NCBI RefSeq assembly: GCF_000718135.1
Contig: NZ_JOEM01000001.1
Coordinates: forward strand, 434,001 to 498,000
Length of the DNA stretch: 64,000 nucleotides
Direction of reading: 5' to 3'
DNA from: Streptomyces cyaneofuscatus
GTDB taxonomy: Bacteria; Actinomycetota; Actinomycetes; Streptomycetales; Streptomycetaceae
In this document: positions 50,475 to 58,297 of the stretch, one piece after another
Layout of the letters: each line of letters begins with the position of its first letter
Numbering within the stretch: position 1 is the first letter of the stretch
The notes under the pieces: model-generated
Databases searched by the model: none
Told to the model about the DNA's origin: nothing
Seen by the model: the letters and a program-made list of their open reading frames with translations, nothing else
Made by a program: the position numbers and the translations under genes

Positions 50475-50591
50475 GGCGGGGGGGCTGCTGGACGCGTTGA
50501 TGACGCACTCTCCTTGGCCGGACAGGAGCGGGGGCGGAGGGGCTGAGGGGGCTCTGGTGAGCGGGGTGAAGTTATCGCGCCGGAGGGCCGT

Positions 50592-50603
50592 CTACACGCG
50601 TAG
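50592..50603 (-). promoter_or_regulatory. CTACACGCGTAG operator upstream of the importer operon
   Basis: One-mismatch copy of CTACGCGCGTAG (extended TCTACACGCGTAGA), 118 bp before the ATPase start. No clear -10 is visible, so promoter overlap is not shown. Confidence 0.7.
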
Positions 50604-50755
50604 AGCTGCCGAATCGTGAAACACAGACGCACGTCACAGTCCGGACGCGGGGTCCGGGACCGGTGGGAGAGCACTGCGAGAGGCGGATCTTCTTCGAATC
50701 TTCTGCGGATCTTGCGCGGTGGAGCTGTTCTGACTGCCGGGGCGAGGGCCCGGCG

Positions 50756-50806
50756 GGCCCTGTCCGCCCGCCCCGCCGGTGTGCGGCGGGGCGGGCGGAC
50801 AGGGCC
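50756..50806 (-). terminator. long-stem terminator after the BMP lipoprotein gene
   Basis: Stem of about 23 bp beginning GGCCCTGTCCGCCCGCC, with a five-base GTGTG loop, perfectly paired. It is 16 bp past the stop. It separates the lipoprotein gene from the ATPase gene, so they are transcribed separately. Confidence 0.92.
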
Positions 50807-50821
50807 GGGAAACCGTCCTGG

Positions 50822-51865
50822 TTACGGGGCGGTCTTGACGGTGATCTTGCCGTCGATGATGTCCTGCTTGGCCTTGTCGACCGCGGCGATGACGTCCTTC
50901 ATGTCGGCGAAGGCCGGGTTGGACATCGACAGGGCGACGCCGTTCTTGTCCAGGCCGTAGCGGATCTCACCGGACTGCGGCTTGCCGTCCTTGACCGACT
51001 TGATCAGGTTGAAGACCGCGTCCTCGATGTCCTTCGTGACCGAGGTCAGGATGGACTCCTTGTAGTTGGCGAGGCCCGCCTGGTTGTACTGGTCGGAGTC
51101 GACGCCGATGTTCCACTTCTTGGCCTTGGAGGCGGCCTCGATGGCACCGGAGCCGGCCAGACCGGCGGCCGAGTAGATCACGTCGGCGTTCTTGTCGAGC
51201 TGGCCCTGGGCGGCGGCCTTGCCGAGGTCGGGCTTGGAGAAGCCGTCGAAGTTCGGCGGCTGGGTCAGGTACTGCGGGAGCACCTTCACCGACGGGTCGG
51301 TGTCCTTGACGCCCTGGGCGTAGCCGGCCTCGAACTTCTTGATCAGCGGGGTCTCGACGCCACCGATGAAGCCGACCGTCTTCGTCTTGGTGACCTTGGC
51401 GGCGGCGACGCCGGCCAGGTAGGAGCCCTGCTCCTCGTTGAAGACGATGTTGGCGATGTTCTTGCCGGTCACCGAGGCGTCGTCGATGATCCCGAAGGTG
51501 GTCTTCGGGAACTTCGGCGCGACCTTCTTGATGGCGGGCGCGTAGGCGAAGCCGACGCCGATCACCGGGTTGTTGCCGGCGCGGGCGAGCTCGGTGAGGC
51601 GCTGCACCTTGTCGGCGTCGCTCTCACCGTCGGAGGGCTCGGCCTCGCTGCCGTTGATGTCGAGGTCCTTCTCCGCCTTGGCGAGTCCGGCGTAGGCGGC
51701 GTCGTTGAACGACTGGTCGCCGCGGCCACCGATGTCGTACGCGATGGCGGCCTTGTCACCGTCGGACGCTGCGTCCGACGACGTTTTTCCGCCACACGCG
51801 GTGACGGAGAGCGCGAGGGCCGCTGACGCGACACCCACGGTGGCAATCCTGGTGATCCGGCGCAA
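50822..51865 (-). CDS. BMP-family (PnrA-like) nucleoside-binding lipoprotein
   Basis: It has 347 residues from TTG 51865, set by AAGGAG seven bases upstream. The signal peptide ends in lipobox VTACGG (cysteine near residue 24). BMP/PnrA fold: AIAYDIGGRGDQSFNDAAYAGL at the N terminus, GIIDDASVTGKNIANIVFNEEQGSYLAG, GFIGGVETPLIKKFEAGY. It binds extracellular (purine) nucleosides and delivers them to the importer encoded downstream. It is followed by a strong terminator, so it is made as its own mRNA, usually in excess of the membrane parts. An operator half-conserved copy lies at 51926. Confidence 0.93.
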   Translation of the reverse strand: MRRITRIATVGVASAALALSVTACGGKTSSDAASDGDKAAIAYDIGGRGDQSFNDAAYAGLAKAEKDLDINGSEAEPSDGESDADKVQRLTELARAGNNPVIGVGFAYAPAIKKVAPKFPKTTFGIIDDASVTGKNIANIVFNEEQGSYLAGVAAAKVTKTKTVGFIGGVETPLIKKFEAGYAQGVKDTDPSVKVLPQYLTQPPNFDGFSKPDLGKAAAQGQLDKNADVIYSAAGLAGSGAIEAASKAKKWNIGVDSDQYNQAGLANYKESILTSVTKDIEDAVFNLIKSVKDGKPQSGEIRYGLDKNGVALSMSNPAFADMKDVIAAVDKAKQDIIDGKITVKTAP

Positions 51866-51925
51866 GGGAAGGCTCCTTCAAACCTGACCGAAGCGCCTCT
51901 TCCGGCGCTGGTTTCGCGGCGATCG

Positions 51926-51937
51926 TAACGCGCGTAG
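51926..51937 (-). promoter_or_regulatory. degenerate CTACGCGCGTAG operator at the BMP lipoprotein promoter
   Basis: TAACGCGCGTAG on the plus strand: one half-site intact, two mismatches in the other. On the minus strand a -10-like TACGAT (51922-51927) overlaps the altered edge. It is 61 bp upstream of the start. Confidence 0.65.
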
Positions 51938-52039
51938 ATGTCAGATAAGAGCACGTACGGAAGCCGTTATCGGATCGTCGCGAACAGAAGGCGTCGCGCA
52001 CGTCCATGGATGGACCGCGAACAGTTCGTGAAGGTGGCT

Positions 52040-53284
52040 CTAAGACCGTCCGGCCAGCAGCGCGGCGGCCGTGAACAGCTCGACGCCCACGGTGATGGCT
52101 TCCTCGTCCACGTCGAAGTTGCCGCGGTGCAGGTCCAGACCGCGCGTGTCGCCGGGCGGCCGGACCCCCAGGCGGGCCATGGCTCCCGGGACCTGCTCCA
52201 GGTACCAGGAGAAGTCCTCGCCGCCGAGGCTCTGCTCGGTGTCCTCGATCGCATACGAACCGCGGCGCTCGGTCATCGCCGCGTCCAGCAGCCCGACGGA
52301 CTCGGCGTCGTTCACCACGGGCGGCACGCCCCGTACGTAATTGATCACGCTCTTGGCCCGATGCATTCCGGCCACCTCGTCCACGGCGGCGTGCACCAGG
52401 TCGGCCGCGTCCCGCCAGGCGTTCAGGTCGAGGCAGCGGACCGTGCCGGAGAGCTCGGCGTGCTGCGGGACGACGTTGGGGGCGTGGCCGGTGTGGAGGC
52501 GGCCCCAGGTGAGGACGAGGCCGGAGCGGGCGTCGACGCGGCGGGAGAGCAGCGCGGGGACGTCCACGGCGACCCGGGCGGCGGCGGTGACCAGGTCGGT
52601 GGTGAGGTGTGGGCGGGCGGTGTGGCCGCCGGGGCCGTCGAGCGAGATCTCCAGGCGGTCGCAGGCGGAGGTGATGGGGCCGATGCGCAGCCCGATCGTC
52701 CCGACGTCCACCTTGGGGTCGCAGTGGACGGCGATGATCCGCCCGACGCCCTCCAGCACCCCGGACTCGATCGCGCTGAGCGCGCCGCCCGGCATGACCT
52801 CCTCGGCGGGCTGGAAGACCAGGCGCACCGCGTTCGGCAGGAGCCCCTGCCGGTCGAGCGCGGCGAGGACGAGGCCGGCGCCGAGCACGGTGGTGGTGTG
52901 GACGTCGTGGCCGCAGGCGTGGGCCCGGTCGGGCACGGTGGACCGGTAGGGGACGTCCACCTTGGTGTCCGGGATCGGCAGCGCGTCGATGTCGGCCCGC
53001 AGCGCCAGCATGGGCGTGACGCCGTCCCACTCCCCCACGTCACAGACGAGCCCGGTCCCCACGTCCAGCACCCGCGGCTTCAGCCCGGCCTTCTCCAGCC
53101 GGTCCTTGATGGCGGCCGTGGTGCGGAACTCCTGGTTGCCCAGCTCGGGGTGCATGTGGAGATCCCGGCGGAAGGCGATCAGCTCGGCCCGGAGCTCGTC
53201 ACCGAGCCTGCCGGGCAGCCCACCTCCTCCCGGCTGGTCGACCAGGTCTTCGGGGCGGGAGGCACGGGACTTCAACTGGTTCAC
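52040..53284 (-). CDS. M20-family amidohydrolase (N-acyl amino acid / carboxypeptidase-like)
   Basis: It has 414 residues from GTG 53284. The metal-binding and catalytic motif HACGHDVHTT (near 117-126), the glutamate pair PAEEVMPGG, and HCDPKVDVGTIGLR are present, with the dimerisation domain between about 190 and 300. It matches the amidohydrolase (AmhX/HipO) branch of M20D. It is co-directional with the importer genes, but 174 bp and an operator separate them, and no CTACGCGCGTAG site precedes it. The substrate is unknown. Confidence 0.9.
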   Translation of the reverse strand: MNQLKSRASRPEDLVDQPGGGGLPGRLGDELRAELIAFRRDLHMHPELGNQEFRTTAAIKDRLEKAGLKPRVLDVGTGLVCDVGEWDGVTPMLALRADIDALPIPDTKVDVPYRSTVPDRAHACGHDVHTTTVLGAGLVLAALDRQGLLPNAVRLVFQPAEEVMPGGALSAIESGVLEGVGRIIAVHCDPKVDVGTIGLRIGPITSACDRLEISLDGPGGHTARPHLTTDLVTAAARVAVDVPALLSRRVDARSGLVLTWGRLHTGHAPNVVPQHAELSGTVRCLDLNAWRDAADLVHAAVDEVAGMHRAKSVINYVRGVPPVVNDAESVGLLDAAMTERRGSYAIEDTEQSLGGEDFSWYLEQVPGAMARLGVRPPGDTRGLDLHRGNFDVDEEAITVGVELFTAAALLAGRS

Positions 53285-53430
53285 CTGGTCAAGCGTAGGC
53301 CCCTTCGCCCCTCAACTGGCCACAGATCAACAAAACTTCAGCCGCACAGGCGAACAAAAGGCGGGGTGGAGGTGTGTGACGGCTCGTGACAGTGGGTATA
53401 ACGCGGGGTTTCGGTGCCGGAGCGGACCCG

Positions 53431-54465
53431 CTACGCGTGCGCCGTCGACGTCAGCCGCTGCACCCCCCGGGCCGTCTCCGTGACCCCGCTCAGGAACCCC
53501 TGCGCGCGCGGCGAGGCCGTCGTACGCAGCCACTCCGGGGCGATGTCGCAGACCGCGACGTTGACGCCCGTGCCGGCCAGGGCCAGCGGGAGGGTGTGGA
53601 CCACCGTCGAGGGGAAGCTCACCACCGTGTGGCCGATGGGGCCGCGGCGGGCGATGAGTTCCAGGGGGAGGTCCGGGCGGACGATCTCCAGGCCGGTGGC
53701 GGCTTCCAGGGCGTGGAGCTTCTCGGCGGACTCGCGGCGGTGGGCGAAGTAGCGGGTGGCGCCGTGGGTGCGGGCCAGGGCCGCGACCGCCTCCTGGTAC
53801 GGAACCGGGTCGACCACTCCCGTCTCCACCAGGGACGTCCCCACCAGGTCCGCGCCCCGGCCGACGCTCGGCGGGCCGAAGCGGGCGCGGGTCCAGGCGA
53901 AGGTGTTGGCGGTGACGGTGACGCCCTTCGGGGGCTCGACCGGCATCGCGGTGAAGACCTCCACCGCGTGCCGGACCGTCGGGGTGAAGCGGCGCCGCGC
54001 GGTGGCCGTGACCGGGGCCAGGAGCAGCTCGCGGGGGCCGCCGCGCCCCTTGCGGTGCCAGCGGGTCAGCCGCTCGCCCCGGGCCAGCTGGGTGACGAAC
54101 TCCATGGTCGCCGTGCCGTCGTCGACCACCGTGAGGCGCTCGGCGCGGACCAGGGTCAGCAGGAGCTGCACATAGCGGGAGAAGGGGTCCCCGATCACGA
54201 TGTGGTCCGCCCGCCTGACCAGCCCGGCCAGGGCGCGCAGGGCCTTGAGGGGCGCGCCGGAGTCCCCGCGCGCCTCCTGCCAGCGGACGGTGATGCCCTC
54301 GTCGCGGGCCAGCTCCGCCATCCTGCGCAGCTGGCCGCGCGACATCGGGTCGACCGGGGGGAGGACGACGACCGTGGTGGCGGCCGGATCGTCTCCCCCC
54401 ATGGCGTGGGTCCACTCCAGGACGTTCAGGAGCTGGACCGGGCTCTCGACGAAGGCGAGGTTCAC
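53431..54465 (-). CDS. polysialyltransferase-like glycosyltransferase
   Basis: It has 344 residues from GTG 54465. The N-terminal NLAFVESPVQLLNVLEWTHA and the IVIGDPFSRYVQLL/TVVDDGTATMEF segments resemble bacterial sialyltransferases of GT52 and polysialyltransferase type (ESPLQ...NALE), and SFPSTVVHTLPLAL the C-terminal donor region. It is last in a four-gene minus-strand unit after the sugar-nucleotide genes, with a 10-bp gap to neuB. It likely transfers the CMP-activated sugar made by them. The assignment is by motif resemblance. Confidence 0.75.
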   Translation of the reverse strand: MNLAFVESPVQLLNVLEWTHAMGGDDPAATTVVVLPPVDPMSRGQLRRMAELARDEGITVRWQEARGDSGAPLKALRALAGLVRRADHIVIGDPFSRYVQLLLTLVRAERLTVVDDGTATMEFVTQLARGERLTRWHRKGRGGPRELLLAPVTATARRRFTPTVRHAVEVFTAMPVEPPKGVTVTANTFAWTRARFGPPSVGRGADLVGTSLVETGVVDPVPYQEAVAALARTHGATRYFAHRRESAEKLHALEAATGLEIVRPDLPLELIARRGPIGHTVVSFPSTVVHTLPLALAGTGVNVAVCDIAPEWLRTTASPRAQGFLSGVTETARGVQRLTSTAHA

Positions 54466-54475
54466 CGGTCGGCGC

Positions 54476-55411
54476 TCAGACCGCGGCCGGCTCGGGGGCC
54501 GGCGCGTTCTCGGTCTCGGCGACGACGCCCGCGACCCGGCGGAGCTTCTTCATCGGGCCGAGCTCGGACTCGTACACCTTCTTGACGCCGTCGCCGAGGG
54601 AGGCCTCGATGGTGCGGATGTCGCGGACCAGCCGGGTCAGGCCCTGCGGCTCGACGGAGGCGGCCTGGTCGGAGCCCCACATGGCGCGGTCCAGGGTGAT
54701 GTGGCGCTCGACGAAGGTGGCGCCGAGGGCGACGGCGGCCAGGGTGGTCTGGAGGCCGGTCTCGTGGCCGCTGTAGCCGATCGGGACGTTGGGGTACTCC
54801 TGCTGGAGGGTGTTGATGACCCGCAGATTGAGCTCCTCGGCCTTGGCCGGGTACGTCGAGGTGGCGTGGCAGAGCAGGATGTTGTCGCTGCCCAGGACCT
54901 CGACCGCGTGGCGGATCTGCTTCGGGGTCGACATGCCGGTGGAGAGGATCACCGTACGGCCGGTGGCGCGCAGGGCGCGGAGCAGCTCGTCGTCGGTGAG
55001 CGATGCGGAGGCCACCTTGTGGGCGGGGACGTCGAACTTCTCCAGGAAGGCGACGGCCTCGGTGTCCCACGGGGAGGCGAACCAGTCGATGCCGCGCTCG
55101 GCGCAGTGCTCGGAGATGGCGCGGTACTCCTCCTCGCCGAACTCGACGCGGTGGCGGTAGTCGATGTACGTCATCCGGCCCCAGGGGGTGTCGCGCTCGA
55201 TGTCCCACTGGTCGCGCGGGGTGCAGATCTCCGGGGTGCGCTTCTGGAACTTGACCGCGTCGCAGCCGGCTTCGGCGGCCGCGTCGATCAGGGCGAGGGC
55301 GTTACCGAGGTCACCGTTGTGGTTGATGCCGATCTCGCCGGTGATGTAGACGGGGTTGCCGGGTCCGGCGGTACGGGTGCCGAACGTGCGCAGGCGGGAG
55401 GTGCTGCTCAT
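54476..55411 (-). CDS. neuB: NeuB-family nonulosonic-acid synthase (SAF domain absent)
   Basis: It has 311 residues from ATG 55411 with GGAAG upstream. TIM-barrel synthase: ITGEIGINHNGD at 23-34, DAVKFQKRTPE, FGEEEYRAISEHCAERGIDWFASPWD, KVASASLTDDELLRALRATG, HATSTYPA, IGYSGHETGLQTTLAAVALGA, VERHITLDRAMWGSDQAAS. The fold condenses PEP with a hexose (mannose or mannose-6-phosphate for Kdn, ManNAc for sialic acid). The usual C-terminal SAF (antifreeze-like) domain of about 60-70 residues is missing. It is the third gene of the sugar unit, 12 bp after the CMP-synthetase gene. Confidence 0.88.
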   Translation of the reverse strand: MSSTSRLRTFGTRTAGPGNPVYITGEIGINHNGDLGNALALIDAAAEAGCDAVKFQKRTPEICTPRDQWDIERDTPWGRMTYIDYRHRVEFGEEEYRAISEHCAERGIDWFASPWDTEAVAFLEKFDVPAHKVASASLTDDELLRALRATGRTVILSTGMSTPKQIRHAVEVLGSDNILLCHATSTYPAKAEELNLRVINTLQQEYPNVPIGYSGHETGLQTTLAAVALGATFVERHITLDRAMWGSDQAASVEPQGLTRLVRDIRTIEASLGDGVKKVYESELGPMKKLRRVAGVVAETENAPAPEPAAV

Positions 55412-55423
55412 GGTGGTGCTTCC

Positions 55424-56689
55424 TTACTTGGTGGGGACGGTGGGGACAGAGGGAGTGGTCGTGAGGGTGGGGCCCAGCAGCCAGGCCGCGATCTCGCGGA
55501 TGGCGCCGTAGCCGCCGGGGGTGGTCGTGACGGCGCGCGCCGCGGCGCGTACCGAGTCGTGGGCGCTGCCGACCGCCACGGGCCAGCCCGCGAGGGCGAA
55601 GCAGCCCAGGTCGTTGACGTCGTTGCCGACGTAGAGCACCCGGTCGGGGGCGATGTCCTGCTCGTCGCACCACTGCTTGAGCGCCTCGTCCTTGCGGTCG
55701 ATGCCGTGCAGGACGGGCACCTGCAGCTTGCGGGCGCGGGCGGCGACGACCGGGTTCTGTTCGGTGGAGAGGATCAGGAGGGGCACGCCGGCCTTGCGGA
55801 GGGCGGCGATGCCGAGCCCGTCGCCCCGGTGGACGGCGACGGTCTCGCGGCCGTCGGAGTCGACCATGACCCGGTCGTCGGTCTGGGTGCCGTCGAAGTC
55901 CAGGACGACCGCGTCCACGTCCGCGAGGGAGGGCAGCGGCGCGGGGTCCAGGAGCGGGGCGAGGGCGCGGGCGCGGGCCAGGTCGTGCGGGTCGTCGATC
56001 TCCAGCACCCGGGCCGGGTCGGTGGGGACGAGCGCGGTGTGGCCGAAGAAGCGGTGGCGGTGGGTACGGAAGCCCGCCGCGTCCATCGCGTAGGCGGCGC
56101 CGGTCTCCAGGTAGTCCTGGGGGCGGTCCTGGCGGCGGGGGCGTACGGACTTGTCGTGGTTGACGCCGTACGTGCCCTCCTCGACCGCGGCCCCGTCGCG
56201 CCAGACGAACCCGTGGAACGGGGCGACGGTGACGGCCGTGTCGGCACCCTCGTGGGCGACCGCCCGGGCCACGCCGTCGATGTCCTCGCGGGAGACGAAC
56301 GGGCTGGTGCACTGGACGAGGAGGACCACGTCGACGGTGCGGGCGCGCTCGGCCTCGTACGTGTCCAGCGCGTGGAGCACGGCCGCCTCGCTGGTGGCGG
56401 TGTCGCCCGCGATGGCGGCGGGGCGCTCCACACAGTGCAGCCGGCCGGCGGCGCCGAGGTGGGCGGCGGCGGTGCGGGCGGCCTCCGCGATGGCCGCGTC
56501 GTCGGTGGTGACGACGACGTCGGTGACCTCGGGGGCCGCGAGCGCGGCGCGGACGGCGCGGGCGACCAGCGGGACGCCGCCGACCTCGGCGAGGTTCTTG
56601 GCGGGCACGCCCTTGGATCCGCCGCGGGCGGGGATCACGGCGAGGACGGTCGGGGTCGTCGAGGCCCCTGAAGTCACGGTCGGGGTCAT
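55424..56689 (-). CDS. fused CMP-nonulosonate synthetase and HAD phosphatase
   Basis: It has 421 residues from ATG 56689, set by AGGAG five bases upstream; GTG 56713 would add eight residues. Domain 1 (about 15-235): CMP-sugar synthetase with LAVIPARGGSKGVPAKNL, TDDAAIAE, QCTSPFVS and the EIDDPHDLARA end. Domain 2 (about 250-410): HAD phosphatase of KdsC-like type, with DFDGTQTDDRV, a catalytic Asp pair, ILSTEQNPVV, and GNDVNDLGCF. The fusion fits a Kdn route: NeuB makes Kdn-9-phosphate, the HAD part removes phosphate, and the NeuA-like part makes CMP-Kdn. A 30-bp tandem repeat overlaps the start. Confidence 0.88.
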   Translation of the reverse strand: MTPTVTSGASTTPTVLAVIPARGGSKGVPAKNLAEVGGVPLVARAVRAALAAPEVTDVVVTTDDAAIAEAARTAAAHLGAAGRLHCVERPAAIAGDTATSEAAVLHALDTYEAERARTVDVVLLVQCTSPFVSREDIDGVARAVAHEGADTAVTVAPFHGFVWRDGAAVEEGTYGVNHDKSVRPRRQDRPQDYLETGAAYAMDAAGFRTHRHRFFGHTALVPTDPARVLEIDDPHDLARARALAPLLDPAPLPSLADVDAVVLDFDGTQTDDRVMVDSDGRETVAVHRGDGLGIAALRKAGVPLLILSTEQNPVVAARARKLQVPVLHGIDRKDEALKQWCDEQDIAPDRVLYVGNDVNDLGCFALAGWPVAVGSAHDSVRAAARAVTTTPGGYGAIREIAAWLLGPTLTTTPSVPTVPTK

Positions 56690-56706
56690 CGAAGCTCCTG
56701 AAGTAG
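56647..56706 (-). repeat. 30-bp tandem duplication spanning the synthetase start
   Basis: Two 30-bp units (56647-56676 and 56677-56706) encode (TSGAS.TPTV) twice. The outer unit contains the AGGAG and ATG used as start. In the inner unit the same positions read AGGGG and ACG. Confidence 0.85.
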
Positions 56707-56709
56707 TGG

Positions 56710-58098
56710 TCACAGCTCCCCCATCCGGCGGATCACCGGGGCGACGCGCTGGACGCCGTGCCGGTAGGCGCCGCGCGCCGCGTTGCGGACGGTCTCCCGA
56801 ACCGCGCCCCGCACCCGGCCGGTCTCCTGCGGCGCGGCGGCGCCGGGCAGGGGCGTGCCGTCGGGGGCCAGGTGGTGGCGGGCGAGGATGCCGGGGAGGT
56901 AGCCGGGGGCGGTGGCGGGCGTGTAGTAGGGCGCCAGGGGCGGGAGTCGGCTTCCGTCCAGCAGTTCGGCCACCTTGGCGCGGGCGGTGTCGTAGGCGGT
57001 GGAGTACGAGCCGTCGGCGGCGACGCCCTGGCCGGCCAGCCACTCCCGGTCGGGGCGCGGCCGGTACCCGCCGTCGAGCCGGTCCCAGGAGGTGAGGAGC
57101 CCGGAGCCGACGAAGTGGTGGTTGCCGAGGGGCTCGCGTACGCCGAGGTCGGTGAGGACCGCGGTCGGGATGCGGCGGTGCAGGGACTCCAGGGCGGCGG
57201 TGGAGGAGACGGTGACCAGGAGGTCGGTGCGGTCCAGGACCTCGCCCATGTGCCCGTACACCAGGCGGAAGTTGGGCGGCAGCCCGCCGGGCACCTTCTG
57301 CGCGAGCTTCTGGTACGGGAGTTCCTCGATGTGCGTGGTGTGCTCGCCGGGCTTGGAGCGCAGCTTGAGCAGCACCTCGCGGCGCGGGTGCAGCCGGGCG
57401 TGCTCGACGAGCCGGCGGAGCAGGTACGTACGGTCGGCGCGGGAGGCCGGTACGGAGGGCTGGGCGGCGAACACCACGGTGTCGCGGCCCTCTTCGGCGC
57501 GGTACGGGGCTCCGCCGAGGAAGGGGAGCGCGGCCTCGGTGACGGCGGAGGCGTCGGCGCCCACTCCCTCGTACACCGCGCGGAAACGTTCCGCGTCGTG
57601 GGCCGAGTTGGCGAGGACGACGTCGGCTCCGTGGCGCAGGAGGAGGCCGTCGGCGAGCTTCTCGTAGACGACGCCGACGTATCCGGTGACGACGACGGGC
57701 CGGCGGGTGAGGTCCAGTGCGGCCAGTCCGTGCAGCATGGCCTGGACGCCGCCGCCGACGAGGGCGAGGACGACGACGTCGTAACGCTCGTCGCGCACGG
57801 TGTGCAGGAACTCGACCGCGGTGACCTCGCGGACCTTCTCCGCCTCGATGCCGACCTCGCCGACCTCCGCGAGCTGGCGGGGCGTCGGGGTGGCCCGGCC
57901 GCGCAGCAGCAGCCCGCTCACCTCGACGGGGCGCGCGTCCCGCCCGTCCCCGGCGGCCTCGGCGGTCAGGCGGCGCGCGGTGAGCGCGCCCCATTTCCAC
58001 CGGGTGTCGGAGTCGGCGAGGACGGCGACCCGCAGCGCCGGGCGGGGCTCGGCGGGGGTTCTGGCCGGATCGGCCGTATTGCTGGTACGTGGGGGCAC
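56710..58098 (-). CDS. DUF6716-family putative glycosyltransferase
   Basis: It has 462 residues from GTG 58098. It looks like a GT-B fold: the N-terminal VAVLADSDTRWKWGAL Rossmann strand, VVVLALVGGGVQAMLHGL, and a C-terminal half with VVFAAQPSVPASRADRTYLLRRL and LLVTVSSTAALESLHR. This matches DUF6716, found next to NeuB/NeuA genes in Streptomyces. It is the first gene of the minus-strand sugar unit and is divergent from the GT2 gene. The acceptor is unknown. A wall glycopolymer containing Kdn is the likely product of the set (inference). Confidence 0.8.
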   Translation of the reverse strand: MPPRTSNTADPARTPAEPRPALRVAVLADSDTRWKWGALTARRLTAEAAGDGRDARPVEVSGLLLRGRATPTPRQLAEVGEVGIEAEKVREVTAVEFLHTVRDERYDVVVLALVGGGVQAMLHGLAALDLTRRPVVVTGYVGVVYEKLADGLLLRHGADVVLANSAHDAERFRAVYEGVGADASAVTEAALPFLGGAPYRAEEGRDTVVFAAQPSVPASRADRTYLLRRLVEHARLHPRREVLLKLRSKPGEHTTHIEELPYQKLAQKVPGGLPPNFRLVYGHMGEVLDRTDLLVTVSSTAALESLHRRIPTAVLTDLGVREPLGNHHFVGSGLLTSWDRLDGGYRPRPDREWLAGQGVAADGSYSTAYDTARAKVAELLDGSRLPPLAPYYTPATAPGYLPGILARHHLAPDGTPLPGAAAPQETGRVRGAVRETVRNAARGAYRHGVQRVAPVIRRMGEL

Positions 58099-58297
58099 GT
58101 CCTAGAAGTTAGGAAGCCATTTCGATGCGCGGCCCAACGCGACGGCAACAAATGGTTAACAGGCGGCCGACGCTTGGGGATTACGCAGACCGGAAGGGTC
58201 AACTGGCGGCCCATTCGGTCCGCTTCACCGTTCGGACATTCACCGTTCACCCGCAGTACTTTTCCGGGACAAGGAAAGTGCCGGGTATCCAACTAGC

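Larger units (their letters stand above)
50475..50821. other. 347-bp gap between the importer operon and its lipoprotein gene
   Basis: Contains, in order along the minus strand, the lipoprotein-gene terminator (50756-50806), the operator CTACACGCGTAG (50592-50603) and the leader of the ATPase gene. I see no open reading frame worth calling here. Confidence 0.7.

Noticed and set aside
53425..53437. A further CTACGCG half-site near the polysialyltransferase-like gene
   Set aside because: Only half the palindrome (CTACGCGTGCGC) is present and it lies in or at the 3' end of a coding region, so it is not an operator of the nucleoside type.
54200..56671. An 823-codon plus-strand open frame opposite the neuB/CMP-synthetase genes
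   Set aside because: It has repetitive Gly/Asp/Val-rich sequence without motifs, and the minus-strand genes are clearly real (NeuB and NeuA signatures).
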